From positions 248,001 to 312,000 of the forward strand of contig NZ_OOHJ01000008.1 of assembly GCF_900323885.1 (NCBI RefSeq): 64,000 bases of DNA, written 5' to 3'. How positions within the stretch are numbered: position 1 is the stretch's first letter; each line of letters opens with the position of its first letter. Positions 9,554 through 19,347 of this stretch are shown here, piece after piece. Origin of the DNA: [Actinomadura] parvosata subsp. kistnae. GTDB lineage: Bacteria > Actinomycetota > Actinomycetes > Streptosporangiales > Streptosporangiaceae. The position numbers and the translations under genes were made by a program. Below the pieces are notes generated by a model. It saw only the letters and a list, made by a program, of their open reading frames with translations. It did no database searches and was not told where the DNA came from.

Positions 9554-10453
9554 CGCCGGCGTCCCGGCTCTGGCCAGGAGCAGCGGCTCGGTGATCGGTG
9601 ACTCGTGCGTGCCGGCGACCGTGCACGCGTGCGCCCCCGCGATCGCGCCCAGCCGTACCGACTCCTCCAGCGGCCGGCCGCGCAGCATCCCGTACAGGAA
9701 GCCCGAGACGAACGCGTCGCCCGCGCCGTTGCTGTCGGCCACCGGGCCGGGCAGTGGCTCGGCCGGGAAGGCGCGCACGTCGCCGCCGTCGCGGGTCAGG
9801 ACGAGGCAGCCGTCGGCGCCGCGCATGCACACGACCGTGCGGGCGCGCCCGCGCGCGATGATGTCGCGCATCGTCGCGGCCGGGGCGGGCAGGGCGGTGG
9901 ACGACAGGAACACCAGGTCGGAGCGGTAGGCGAAGTCGTGGTGGTAGTCGTTGACGCCGTCCCAGTCGTGCAGGTCGGTGGAGACGGACCTGCCCTCCAG
10001 GTCGGGGTAGGCGTCGCGGCAGCGGTCGCTGATCGACACGTGCACGTGGGCAGCGTCGACGTCGGCGTACAGGTGCCTGGGCAGGCGCTCGCCGGGCGTG
10101 GCCTTCGGGTCGTGCAGCGACAGCCGGCGCCCGTCGGGGCCGACGAGCAGGACGCTGCGCGTGGTGCCGGCCGCGGCGGGGCCCCAGCGGCAGTCGAGGT
10201 CGCGCAGCGCGTGGCGGATCAGCGCGCCCTGCGGGTCGTCGCCGATGAGGTCGGCGAAGACGACGCCGAGGCCGAGCGCGTGGCAGCCGAGGGCGACGCC
10301 GGAGCCGGTGTTGCCGATCCGGTCGACGACCGGCGGCACGTGGTAGGTGTCGCGATACGGCAGGGGCAGCTCGGGCACGTACACGGTGGTGTCGACCCCG
10401 GACCCGCCGAGCACGAGAACGTCGGCGCTCACCGGCCACCCCACGAGGCGCAC
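9548..10453 (-). CDS. PfkB-family carbohydrate kinase
   Basis: A 301-residue ribokinase/PfkB-fold sugar kinase. The N-terminal substrate region is VLVLGGSGVDTTVYVPEL and NTGSGVALGCHALG. The C-terminal signature is DSNGAGDAFVSGFLYG, whose Asp in GAGD is the catalytic base and whose glycines form the anion hole. It phosphorylates a sugar or nucleoside with ATP; the substrate cannot be read from sequence. It is followed upstream by a LacI regulator and an alpha-glucosidase on the same strand (46 bp gap), so a role in sugar use is likely. Confidence 0.9.
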   Translation of the reverse strand: MRLVGWPVSADVLVLGGSGVDTTVYVPELPLPYRDTYHVPPVVDRIGNTGSGVALGCHALGLGVVFADLIGDDPQGALIRHALRDLDCRWGPAAAGTTRSVLLVGPDGRRLSLHDPKATPGERLPRHLYADVDAAHVHVSISDRCRDAYPDLEGRSVSTDLHDWDGVNDYHHDFAYRSDLVFLSSTALPAPAATMRDIIARGRARTVVCMRGADGCLVLTRDGGDVRAFPAEPLPGPVADSNGAGDAFVSGFLYGMLRGRPLEESVRLGAIAGAHACTVAGTHESPITEPLLLARAGTPAG

Positions 10454-10499
10454 CGACCGGCCCGCGAGCCGGATCTTCCGAGCGCGAGCAGGCGGGCGC

Positions 10500-11525
10500 T
10501 CACCGGTTGACCAGGGGGCCGGAGCCGGTGGAGCCGCGGACGACGAGCTCCGGCTGGAAGATCAGCTCGACGTGCTTGGCGGGCGCGCCGTTGACCTCTT
10601 CGAGCAGGGTCTGCACGGCGGCCGACGCCATCGCTCCTATCGGCTTGCGCACCGTGGTCAGCGGCGGGTCGGTGAACGCGATCAGCGGCGAGTCGTCGAA
10701 CCCGACCACCGACACCTCCGCGGGCACGGCGAGCCCTTTCTCCCGGCAGGCGCGGATCGCGCCGAGTGCCATGAGGTCGCTGGCGCACACGATGCCGGTG
10801 CAGCCGCGGGCGAGCAGTTGCGCGGCGGCGGCCTGCCCGCCTTCCACGGAGAACAGCGAGTGGGCGACGAGGTCGTCGACGTCGGTCGCGCCGAGGAGCT
10901 GGGCCATCGTCTGCCGGTAGCCCTCGATCTTCCTGATCACGGGGACGAACCGGCGCGGCCCCAGCGCGAGCCCGATGCGCTCGTGGCCGAGGTCGACGAG
11001 GTGCTGCACGGCCAGCCGCGCGGCCATGCGGTCGTCGGGCGAGATGAAGGGCGCGTCGATGTGCTCGCTGTAGCCGTCGACCAGCACGATCGGCAGGCCG
11101 CGGTCGGTCAGGCGGGTGTAGCGGTCCATCCGGGCGGTGGTGTCGGCGTGCAGACCGGAGACGAACACGATGCCGCTGACGCCGCGATCGACGAGCAGCT
11201 CGGTGAACTCGTCCTCGGGCGCGCCGCCGGGGAGCTGGGTGCACAGCACGGGCGTGTAGCCGTGCTGGGTCAGCGCCTTCTCGATGGCCTGTGCGAACGC
11301 GGGGAAGATCGGGTTGTCGAGCTCGGGCGTGACCAGGCCGACCAGGCCGTTGCTGCGTTGCCGCAGGCGGGGCGGGCGTTCGTAGCCCATGAGGTCGAGC
11401 GCGGTCATGACCGCTTGGCGGGTGGCGGCCGAGACACCGGGTTTCCCGTTGAGAACCCGGCTGACCGTGGCCTCGCTCACCCCGGCCTGGGCGGCGATGT
11501 CGGCTAGGCGAGCGTGACCGTTCAT
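10500..11525 (-). CDS. LacI-family transcriptional regulator
   Basis: A 341-residue repressor. The N-terminal helix-turn-helix is ARLADIAAQAGVSEATVSRVLNGKPGVSAATRQAV, with the hinge MGYERPP. The periplasmic-binding-protein-like effector domain follows (GLVTPELDNPIFPAFAQAIE, VVGFDDSPLIAFTDPPLTTV). The start is ATG 11525, just 5 bp after the alpha-glucosidase stop, so it is probably the second gene of that transcript. LacI proteins next to alpha-glucosidases normally respond to maltose or other glucosides. Candidate operators sit upstream of the glucosidase (13042-13057) and in the mal locus (34.3-34.4 kb). Confidence 0.92.
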   Translation of the reverse strand: MNGHARLADIAAQAGVSEATVSRVLNGKPGVSAATRQAVMTALDLMGYERPPRLRQRSNGLVGLVTPELDNPIFPAFAQAIEKALTQHGYTPVLCTQLPGGAPEDEFTELLVDRGVSGIVFVSGLHADTTARMDRYTRLTDRGLPIVLVDGYSEHIDAPFISPDDRMAARLAVQHLVDLGHERIGLALGPRRFVPVIRKIEGYRQTMAQLLGATDVDDLVAHSLFSVEGGQAAAAQLLARGCTGIVCASDLMALGAIRACREKGLAVPAEVSVVGFDDSPLIAFTDPPLTTVRKPIGAMASAAVQTLLEEVNGAPAKHVELIFQPELVVRGSTGSGPLVNR

Positions 11526-11530
11526 GGCAC

Positions 11531-13008
11531 TTACTTTACTTTCCACCAGGCCGCCGAATCCGCTGCTCCAGGGACATCGGAGGCGATCAGGAGCTCTCCG
11601 GCGACGCCGAAGTCCACGGGCTCGCCGGTCAGGTTGACCGTACAGACGAACGGGCCGCGGGAGAAGACGAGCGTGCCCTCCGGCGAGTCGCGCCACGTCA
11701 GGTCGCCGTCGAGCGCGCGGCGCAGCCGCAGCGCCGCGCGGTACAGCTCCAGCGTCGAGCCGGGCACGCCCTGCTGGGCCTGCACGCTCAGCTCGGCCCA
11801 GGAGTCCGGGATGGGCAGCCACGGTCGGTCCAGCCGCCGTCGCGCGTCCACGGCATGGGCACGCGGCAGCCGTCGCGGCCGCTGTCGGGGTCGCGCAGCC
11901 GCTGCGGGTCCTGGCACAGCTCTTCCGGCAGGTCGAGCACCTCGGGCAGGCCGAGCTCCTCGCCGTTGTAGACGTACACGGAGCCGGGCAGGGCGAGCGT
12001 GAGCAGCGCGGCGGCGCGGGCGCGCGCCAGGCTGCCGTAGCGGGTGACGTGCCGCTTGACGTCGTGGTTCGACAGGACCCAGGTGGTCGGCGCGCCCACC
12101 GAGCCGGCCGTGGCGAGCGAGGAGTCGATGACGGTCCGCAGCTCGGCGGCATCCCAGGGGGCGAACAGGTAGTGGAAGTTGAACGCCTGGTGCAGCTCGT
12201 CGGGGCGGACGTACCTGGCCAGCCGCTCCGGTGTCGGCGCCCACGCCTCGGCCACGCCGATCCGCTCGCCGGGGTAGGAGTCGAGCACGCGCCGCCAGGC
12301 GCGGTGGATCTCGTGCACGCCGTCGTTGTCGAAGAACGGCACCGGCTCCCTGCCGACCATCCTGGCCTGGTTGCCGCGGCCGATGTGGGGCAGGCCGGCC
12401 GGCTTGACCATGCCGTGCGCGACGTCCACGCGGAAGCCGTCCACGCCCAGGTCGAGCCAGAAGCGCAGGATCGACAGGAACTCGCCGCGCACCTCCTCGC
12501 TGTCCCAGTTGAGGTCGGGCTGGGCGGGGTCGAACAGGTGCAGGTACCACTGCCCGTCCTCGACCTGCGTCCAGGCGGGCCCGCCGAAGATGGACTCCCA
12601 GTCGTTCGGCCGGTCGCGGAAGATGTACCGATCGCGTCGCTCGCCGCGCAGCGCCTGCTGGAACCAGGGGTGGGCGGAGGAGGTGTGGTTGGGCACGATG
12701 TCCACGATGATCCGCAGGCCGTGCTCGTGGGCCTCGTCGATGAGCGCCTTGGCGTCGGCGAGCGTGCCGAACAGCGGGTCGACGTCCCGGTGGTCGGCCA
12801 CGTCGTAGCCGAAGTCCGCCATGGGCGAGGGGTAGAAGGGCGTCAGCCAGATCGCGTCCACCCCCAGGCCGGCCAGGTACGGCAGGCGATCGCGAACGCC
12901 GATCAGGTCACCGATCCCGTCGCCGTTGCCGTCGGCGAAACTGCGCACGTAGACCTGGTAGATCGCGGCGTTCCGCCACCAAGCGGTCATGGTCTCCCCC
13001 GTGTTCAT
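11531..13008 (-). pseudogene. GH13 alpha-glucosidase, one-base frameshift near 11824
   Basis: A glycoside hydrolase family 13 enzyme of the alpha-glucosidase/oligo-1,6-glucosidase group. The N-terminal part has YQVYVRSFADGNGDG, IVDIVPNHTS, the nucleophile in GFRVDVAHG, the acid/base glutamate in GVAEAW and the third acid in VLSNHDVKR. The frame breaks after GGWTD. Adding one base (acggtcgg to acgggtcgg, about 11822-11825) restores WTDPWLPIPDSWAEL and the C-terminal beta domain, giving 492 residues. The intact paralogue at 34487 has DPWLPIP at this point, which supports the repair. It is likely co-transcribed with the LacI and PfkB genes. The start could be ATG 13008 or ATG 12990. Confidence 0.88.
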
Positions 13009-13041
13009 CCCCCGTAGGTCTCGACTATGAAAGCCCTTTCC

Positions 13042-13057
13042 GCAACTTTACGCAAGT
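13042..13057. promoter_or_regulatory. Candidate LacI-type operator upstream of the alpha-glucosidase
   Basis: GCAACTTTACGCAAGT contains ACTT-N5-AAGT with a central CG, about 35 bp upstream of the glucosidase start. The half-sites CAACTT and GCAAGT recur in the perfect palindrome upstream of the second alpha-glucosidase (34387-34405), which suggests one LacI-type protein, or two related ones, reading both. Confidence 0.4.
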
Positions 13058-13231
13058 CCTTCCACGCCACTCAGATCCGGAAATTTAGGCGTTCGGATGC
13101 CCAAAACCCCCAGCCGAAACACCCATGAAGGAGATTCTTTATGTCAAGGGTGGACATGCGGCGTTAAGGCGCGATGTACTACCTCTTCAATCAGCCTCGT
13201 CACAGGTGACACGCGCGCAAGGTGTGGGCCC

Positions 13232-14518
<1,287 letters not shown>

Positions 14519-14533
14519 CCCCCTGATCCCTTC

Positions 14534-14570
14534 GGGCCGGGCATCCTCGACGGTGCCCGGCCCTTCTTTC
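14534..14570 (+). terminator. Rho-independent terminator after the ATPase gene
   Basis: GGGCCGGGCA (14534-14543) and TGCCCGGCCC (14554-14563) form a perfect 10-bp stem with a 10-base loop, followed by TTCTTTC. It lies 16 bp after the ATPase stop and directly before the azoreductase promoter, separating the two genes. Confidence 0.85.
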
Positions 14571-14572
14571 GC

Positions 14573-14627
14573 TTGCAAAATCGGACCGCAGTCCGTATCG
14601 TCTCTCACGTATACGGACCGCAGTCCG
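14573..14627 (+). promoter_or_regulatory. Azoreductase promoter with two copies of a palindromic operator
   Basis: A possible -35 TTGCAA (14573-14578) and -10 TATCGT (14596-14601) are 17 bp apart. CGGACCGCAGTCCG fills the spacer exactly (14582-14595), and an identical second copy lies at 14614-14627, 32 bp (three helical turns) downstream. Each is an inverted repeat CGGAC-N4-GTCCG. A repressor bound to the first would block RNA polymerase directly. The likely protein is a TetR, MarR or HxlR type redox or quinone sensor, not encoded next to it. Confidence 0.75.
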
Positions 14628-14654
14628 CACGTGATGCGAAAGGAACCCGGCACC

Positions 14655-15278
14655 ATGAGCCGCCTGCTGCACATCTCCGCCTCGCCGCGCGGAGCGGAGT
14701 CCATCTCCCTGGCCATCGCCCGCACGTTCACCGACGAGTACCTCGCCACCCACCCCGGCTCCACCGTCGACCACTTCGACCTGTGGGACGGCACCCTCCC
14801 CGAGTTCGGCCCGGCCGCCGCGCACGCCAAGATGACCGTGTTCGGCGGCGGCACCCCGCAGGGCGAGCAGGCGCAGGCGTGGGCGGCGGCGGTACGCACC
14901 TTCGAGCGCTTCGACTCCTACGACCGCTACCTGTTCAGCGTGCCCATGTGGAACTCGGGCGTGCCGTACAAGCTGAAGCAGTTCATCGACGTCGTCAGCC
15001 AGCCCGCGATGGTCTTCGACGTGCACCCCGAGACCGGCTACCGCGGTCTCGTCACGGGCAAGCGCGCCGCCGTCGTCTACACCAGCGCCGTGTGGGGGCC
15101 GGGGCTGGGGCCGGAGTTCGGGCTCGACTTCCAGTCCACGTTCTTCGAGGAGTGGCTGAAGTGGGCGGGCATCGCCGACGTCCAGGCCGTCCGCCATCAC
15201 CCGACGCTGACGGGCTCGTACGAGCATGAGCGCAAGCAGGCGGACGAGCGCGCCCGCGAGATCGCCAGGACGTTCTAG
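14655..15278 (+). CDS. azoR: FMN-dependent NADH-azoreductase (quinone reductase)
   Basis: A flavodoxin-fold enzyme of 207 residues that reduces azo compounds and quinones with NAD(P)H and FMN. The FMN phosphate loop is ISASPRGAESIS, the flavin-binding turn is VPMWNSGVPYKLKQFIDVV, and the second loop is YTSAVWGPGLGPEFG. ATG 14655 follows AAAGGA at 14638-14643; the operator pair ends 27 bp before the start. Such enzymes are usually induced by electrophiles or quinones, which fits the tightly controlled promoter. It is convergent with the MBL gene. Confidence 0.92.
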   Translation: MSRLLHISASPRGAESISLAIARTFTDEYLATHPGSTVDHFDLWDGTLPEFGPAAAHAKMTVFGGGTPQGEQAQAWAAAVRTFERFDSYDRYLFSVPMWNSGVPYKLKQFIDVVSQPAMVFDVHPETGYRGLVTGKRAAVVYTSAVWGPGLGPEFGLDFQSTFFEEWLKWAGIADVQAVRHHPTLTGSYEHERKQADERAREIARTF

Positions 15279-15282
15279 CGAC

Positions 15283-15301
15283 ACCCGCCGCCGGGCGGGG
15301 T
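15283..15301. terminator. Hairpin between convergent azoR and MBL genes
   Basis: CCCGCC and GGCGGG form a 6-bp GC stem (15284-15289 and 15294-15299) around a 4-base loop in the 22-bp gap between two convergent stop codons. There is no strong T-run. It may end transcription in both directions. Confidence 0.4.
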
Positions 15302-16055
15302 CACGGGGTGACGGTCAGTGGCTCGCCCGGATTGATGACTTTGACCGGGACGTCGGGGACGAGGCGGTGGACGGCGTCGACGAAGAGGGCGGGGTCCTTG
15401 TCGCTCTTGAGGAAGAGCGTGTCGCCTATCGTGCCGCCGGTGAAGGCGTAGTGCTGGGGGATGGCGAGTTTGGGGCGAAGGGTGGCGGTGAGCTCGGCGG
15501 CCTCCTCGGCGTTCATGACGACTTGCCTGCTGCGCGGCATCCGGATGCGCAGGCCGTTGACGGGAAGCAGGGCGACGTCGAGCGGGCCGTAGCGGTCGGT
15601 GAGGGTGTGCAGTTCCGGGATGAGCAGGGTGTCTCCGGCGAAGTACACGCTGCGCCCGCCGCCGCTGATCACGTAGGTGACCTCGTAGACGCCGTGTTCG
15701 CCGGGTGCCGCGGAGATGGTCAGGTCGCCGACCCGCGCGGACTGCCACGGCTCGAGCGCGCGGACGTGGCTGAATCCCGCCTTGCGAGCCTTCTCGACGA
15801 CCGGTCCGGCGACCAGCAGCGGCACGTCCTTGCGGGGTAGCGGCGGAAGGCGTCGAGGTCGCAGTGGTCGTAGTGCTCGTGGCTGATCACGACCGCGTCG
15901 AGGTGCGGCAGCGCCTCGGGCCGCAGGGCGATCGGTTCGCCCGGGTGGTAGAAGGGGCGCTGGGAGAACCAGGGGTCGGTCAGCACGGTCAGGCCGCCGA
16001 TCTGGATCAGGTGGCAGCTGTGGGTGATCCGGGTGATGACGAGCGGCTCGGTCAT
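15301..16055 (-). pseudogene. UlaG-type metallo-beta-lactamase-fold hydrolase, one-base frameshift
   Basis: The N-terminal part starts at ATG 16055 (MTEPLVITRITHSCHLIQIGG) and has the metal motif HEHYDHCD and TDPWFSQRPFY. The frame breaks after DAFRRYP. Adding one base to the GGGG at 15834-15837 restores YPRKDVPLLVAGPVVEKARKAGF, and the rest follows in frame: VYFAGDTLL (metal Asp), LLPVNG and IPQHYAFTGGTIGD (metal His). The repaired protein is 251 residues, normal for the UlaG/YtnP group of Zn/Mn hydrolases. The substrate is unknown. Confidence 0.85.
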
Positions 16056-16269
16056 GGGGTGCTCCTCGTCGGACGGGCGATGGATGGTGAGGCGGGCGGC
16101 TCGATCGCGGTTCGGCCCGCGCGGTTCGGCGACAAGCTGAGCGCCCGCACACCCTGGCGGACGACACCCGCGCCGCACTCACCCGAGTGCTGAGCGGTTC
16201 GCTCTGCCAAGCGCCGAGCCGGCGGGAGCACGATCCGGCCGCCCTTGTACGTCGGACACCGGCCGACGG

Positions 16270-17462
16270 TCAGGAGAGCACCGACCAGCGGGGGCCCGTC
16301 GGGGTGTCCTCCACCGAGACCCCGCCGCGCGCCATCGCCTCCCGCAGGGCGTCCGCCACGTCGTAGCAGCCCTTGCCGCGCAGCTCGGCCCGCAGCTCCA
16401 CCAGCGGCTCCACCAGGGCGGGCAGGCCCGCGGAGCGGCGGGCGGCGGTCTGGGCGAGCTCGCCGAGGCGGGCGATGAGCAGCCGCATCAGCTCCCTGGC
16501 CTGCTCGACCCCGCCCGCGTCCTCTTCGGTGTCGGCGGCCCACTTGACGATCTCGGCCTCCAGGTCGAGGACGGCCTGCGCGGCGGCCACCAGGTCGGGG
16601 CGGTCGGCGGCGGTCTTGAAGAGCTCCTCGCACGAGCGGATGGACTCCTCCAGCGTGACCTCGGCGGGCGCGCCGGGCTCGGGGTCGGCGGGTGGGGCGG
16701 GACGGGGGTGCCGGCGCGGCCCTCGGCGAGGCGGCGCAGCTCGTCGAGGCTGGTGCGGGTGCCGGTGGGCAGGACGGTGTGCGAGCCGGGCAGGCGGACG
16801 GTCAGGCCGCCACGCCCGGCGACCCGTACGGACTCGCTCTCCAGGTCGATGACCAGGGCGGTGTGCTCGTCGAGCCCGAGCACCGCCGTGCCGGGCGGCA
16901 GCTCGCGCTCCATGCGGGACAGCCGGCGCTCGCCGAGGTAGCAGTAGCGGGTGTCGTGGGTGCCGCCCTCGGCGTTGTCGAAGTGCGGGATGAGGACCGC
17001 CCGCAGGCCGAGCGGCTCCAGCAGGTCGATGCCCTCGCGCCAGTGGGGCTCGGCGCCGACCTTGTAGATCTCGTAGACCGGCACGGTGGCCAGGCCGGCG
17101 GTGCAGGCGGCGGCCGAGGCCAGCACGGTGACGCCCTCGCGGGCGCGGATCCTGGCGCGCAGGTCGCCGGCCAGGCCGGAGGCGGCCCACCGGTCGAGCG
17201 CGTACGTGGGGCTGCCAGGCCCGGAGAACACCCAGTCGGCGCCCGCGATCGCGGAGCCCACCTCGACATCCAGGCCGACGCTCTGGGCGAAGTACCCGCG
17301 GGCGCGGGCGGAGATGTCGGCCCGGTTCTCCTGGAAGGCGTAGGGCGTGTCGAGCAGCACGGCTCGCGCCCCCGCGCGCAGCGTCCGCGCGGCGGCGCGG
17401 TGGATCTCGACCATGGTCGGGCTCGTCTCGCCCGACCCCATCAGCACCAGCAAACCGGGCAT
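16270..17462 (-). pseudogene. Type 1 glutamine amidotransferase-like protein fused to a CysS-like C-terminal domain; one-base frameshift
   Basis: The N-terminal about 280 residues (MPGLLVLMGSGETSPTMVEIHR, VFSGPGSPTYALDRW, LASAAACTAG, VLIPHFDNAEGG, AVLGLDEHTALVID) resemble the cyanophycinase/S51-like class I amidotransferase fold. The canonical GGSAGA nucleophile motif is not seen. The frame breaks at the Pro-rich linker; adding one base to GGGG at 16694-16697 gives VPPPPADPEPGAPAEV and joins a helical segment and a final domain, LVELRAELRGKGCYDVADALREAM...VEDTPTGPRWSV. That last domain resembles the C-terminal helical domain of cysteinyl-tRNA synthetase. The repaired length is 397 residues. 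The start is ATG 17462, with AGAGAGG upstream. Confidence 0.75.
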
Positions 17463-17597
17463 GAGTGTGAGCCTCTCTCTCGCACGCCCTCGACTACACC
17501 CCGGCCCGCCATGAACTTTCAAGAGCAGGACAGACATGCCCCACAGATGCAGTTGCATATGATTGGCAGTAAGTTGTCGTCGGTGACGGGGAGACAC

Positions 17598-18038
17598 GTG
17601 GTCTCGGTTGAGACGCTCATGCTACGGGTGAGCACCGGCCGCCGGTGGGCGTACCGCCATGCCATTACCCAGCCACTACGCGGGGAGAGCCCCGACGCGG
17701 CCGCCCGCAGGCTGGCCGGCGTCGCGGCCGGCGATCCTGGTGTCGTGGTGCACTCCACGAGCTGGCGGCACGAGCCGGACGGGAGGATCGTGCTGACGTA
17801 CGCGATCTGCCCCGACCCCGAGCCCTGGCGGGCCGCCGTGGAGGTGCCGGTGCTGGAGATCGCCCGGGGCGATGCCCCGGCGACGCCGTCACCCGAGCGG
17901 ATCGCCCTGGCCAACGTGGTCGCGCACGCGGTCAGGCACCTGGCGTTCCTGATGGCCGAGGACCCGGTCGTGTCGGGGGTGCTGGCCCGCCACCCGCTGG
18001 TCGCCGCCGCCCTGGAGCCCGCGACGGCATCGGCGTGA
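17598..18038 (+). CDS. Conserved protein of unknown function
   Basis: A soluble protein of about 146 residues that I do not recognise. It begins VVSVETLMLRVSTGRRWAYRHAI, has a central section HSTSWRHEPDGRIVLTYAICPDPEPW, and ends with helices ALANVVAHAVRHLAFLMAEDPVVSGVLARHPLVAAAL. No membrane helix or known catalytic motif is visible. The start is uncertain: GTG 17598 follows GGGGAG closely, and ATG 17511, 17547 and 17559 are in frame upstream. Its last 150 bp overlap the 3' end of the acyltransferase gene on the other strand. Third-position GC supports coding. Confidence 0.65.
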   Translation: MVSVETLMLRVSTGRRWAYRHAITQPLRGESPDAAARRLAGVAAGDPGVVVHSTSWRHEPDGRIVLTYAICPDPEPWRAAVEVPVLEIARGDAPATPSPERIALANVVAHAVRHLAFLMAEDPVVSGVLARHPLVAAALEPATASA

Positions 18039-19307
18039 CACGCGCCGGCCCAGCGCCTGCATGGGCCGCTCGACGTAGCGGTAGGTCAATGCGCTGACGC
18101 CGACGACGGCGGCCACGGCCAGCGCCGCCATGCCGAGCTGGACCGGCAGGTCGGCCCGCCGCAGGTCGCCTGAGAGCTGCACGAAGTACTTCAGCAGCGG
18201 GTGGTGCACCAGGTAGAGCGAGTAGCTGATCAGCCCGAACCACACCAGCGCCCGGGGCAGCCGCCGCCCGCGCAGCGCCATCCCGCCCGCGAACGTGGCC
18301 GCCGCCAGCGCGATCGTGGTGATCCACACGTCGGCCTCCACCCACCACCAGCCGCTCTCGACGGCCCACAGGGGCGCGATCGCGACCAGCGCCGCGGTGA
18401 CCGCGACCGGCCACAGGCCGCCGGTGCCGCGCTCCCACCGGTGGATCGCCGTGCCCGCGAACATCACCGCCAGCACCGCCACCCCGAGCCACGGCACCCG
18501 GCTGCTCAGCACCAGCAACGTGACCGCCATGAGGCCGAGCACGCAGGCCGCGACCGTGCGGAGCCGGCCCAGCAGCACCCCGGCGAGGCCCACGACGAAC
18601 ACCGCGCACGACGCGTACGCCGGCCAGCCGCCCTTGACCGCCGCGCCCGACGCCACCAGCCCCACCACCACGGCCCCGGCCGCGAACGCCATCGACAGCA
18701 GCCCGCTGCGGCCGTGCCCGCGCGTCAGGAACAGCGCCGTGACCAGCAGGTAGAACACCATCTCGTACGACAGCGTCCACATGGTGTCGGCGACGCCGCC
18801 GACGCTGACGACGTCGAGCAGCATGGTCGCGTGCGCCGCCACCGCGCTGCCGTCGCGCGGCACCTCCCCGCGCACCGGCACCCACCAGGCCAGGGCCAGG
18901 ACGAGGGCGATGACGCCGAGGTAGAGGGGGTAGAGGCGGAAGAAGCGGCTGATCCAGAACGCTCTGACGTCGCCGTGCCGCTCCAGGGACGTCGGGATGA
19001 TGTAGCCGCTGACCAGGAAGAAGACGAGGATGCCGTAGACGCCCAGGCTGAACCAGTAGGGCCGCAGGGCGGGCAGGAACCACGGCAGGAGGTGCTCGGC
19101 CACGACGGCGAGCGCGCCGATGCCGCGCAGGGCGTCCAGCCAGGCGAGCCGCGCGGCGGCCGGGACGGCGGGCGGCCCAGTGGGTGACGCGGTGGGTGAC
19201 GCGGTGGGTGACCCGGCGGATGATGCGGCGGATGATGCGGCGGATGATGCGGCGGAGGGCCCGGTGGGCGGCACGGCGGGAAGGGCGGCTGCGGACACTC
19301 GCCTCAA
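17889..19307 (-). CDS. Acyltransferase 3 family membrane protein (OafA/YrhL-like)
   Basis: An integral membrane acyltransferase, probably O-acylating a cell-surface sugar or exported glycoside from acyl-CoA. The family hallmarks are the first helix region LAWLDALRGIGALAVVAEHLLPWF (histidine in the AEH position), FLVSGYIIPTSLERHG, FWISRFFRLYPLY, WTLSYEMVFYLL and the late ISYSLYLVHHPLLKY, YRYVERPM. There are about ten membrane helices. A 40-residue Ala/Ser/Pro tail encoded by 12-bp repeats precedes the first helix. The final 60 residues after VERPMQALGRRV are Arg/Gly-rich, overlap the neighbouring gene antisense, and are unlike the family. TTG 19307 and GTG 19298 are possible starts. Confidence 0.85.
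   Translation of the reverse strand: MRRVSAAALPAVPPTGPSAASSAASSAASSAGSPTASPTASPTGPPAVPAAARLAWLDALRGIGALAVVAEHLLPWFLPALRPYWFSLGVYGILVFFLVSGYIIPTSLERHGDVRAFWISRFFRLYPLYLGVIALVLALAWWVPVRGEVPRDGSAVAAHATMLLDVVSVGGVADTMWTLSYEMVFYLLVTALFLTRGHGRSGLLSMAFAAGAVVVGLVASGAAVKGGWPAYASCAVFVVGLAGVLLGRLRTVAACVLGLMAVTLLVLSSRVPWLGVAVLAVMFAGTAIHRWERGTGGLWPVAVTAALVAIAPLWAVESGWWWVEADVWITTIALAAATFAGGMALRGRRLPRALVWFGLISYSLYLVHHPLLKYFVQLSGDLRRADLPVQLGMAALAVAAVVGVSALTYRYVERPMQALGRRVSRRCRRGLQGGGDQRVAGQHPRHDRVLGHQERQVPDRVRDHVGQGDPLG
19180..19257. repeat. 12-bp tandem repeats at the start of the acyltransferase gene
   Basis: GTGGGTGACGCG occurs three times (19180-19215), followed by three copies of GCGGATGATGCG (19216-19251) and a partial fourth. 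They encode the Ser/Ala/Pro/Thr-rich N-terminal tail (AASS and SPTA units). Periods of 12 keep the frame. Length variation would change only the cytoplasmic tail. Confidence 0.85.
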
Positions 19308-19347
19308 CCTACCCTTTCCGGCCGTGGTGATGCCTGCGCGAAGGGGG

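Noticed and set aside
10500..12152. 550-residue extended LacI frame
   Set aside because: Sequence before MNGHARLADIA is an off-frame reading of the glucosidase; the HTH begins at ATG 11525.
13097..13231. 45-residue N-terminal extension of the MsiK-like ATPase
   Set aside because: The ABC domain begins normally at MSSVVLDK; the extension has no similarity and covers the promoter region.
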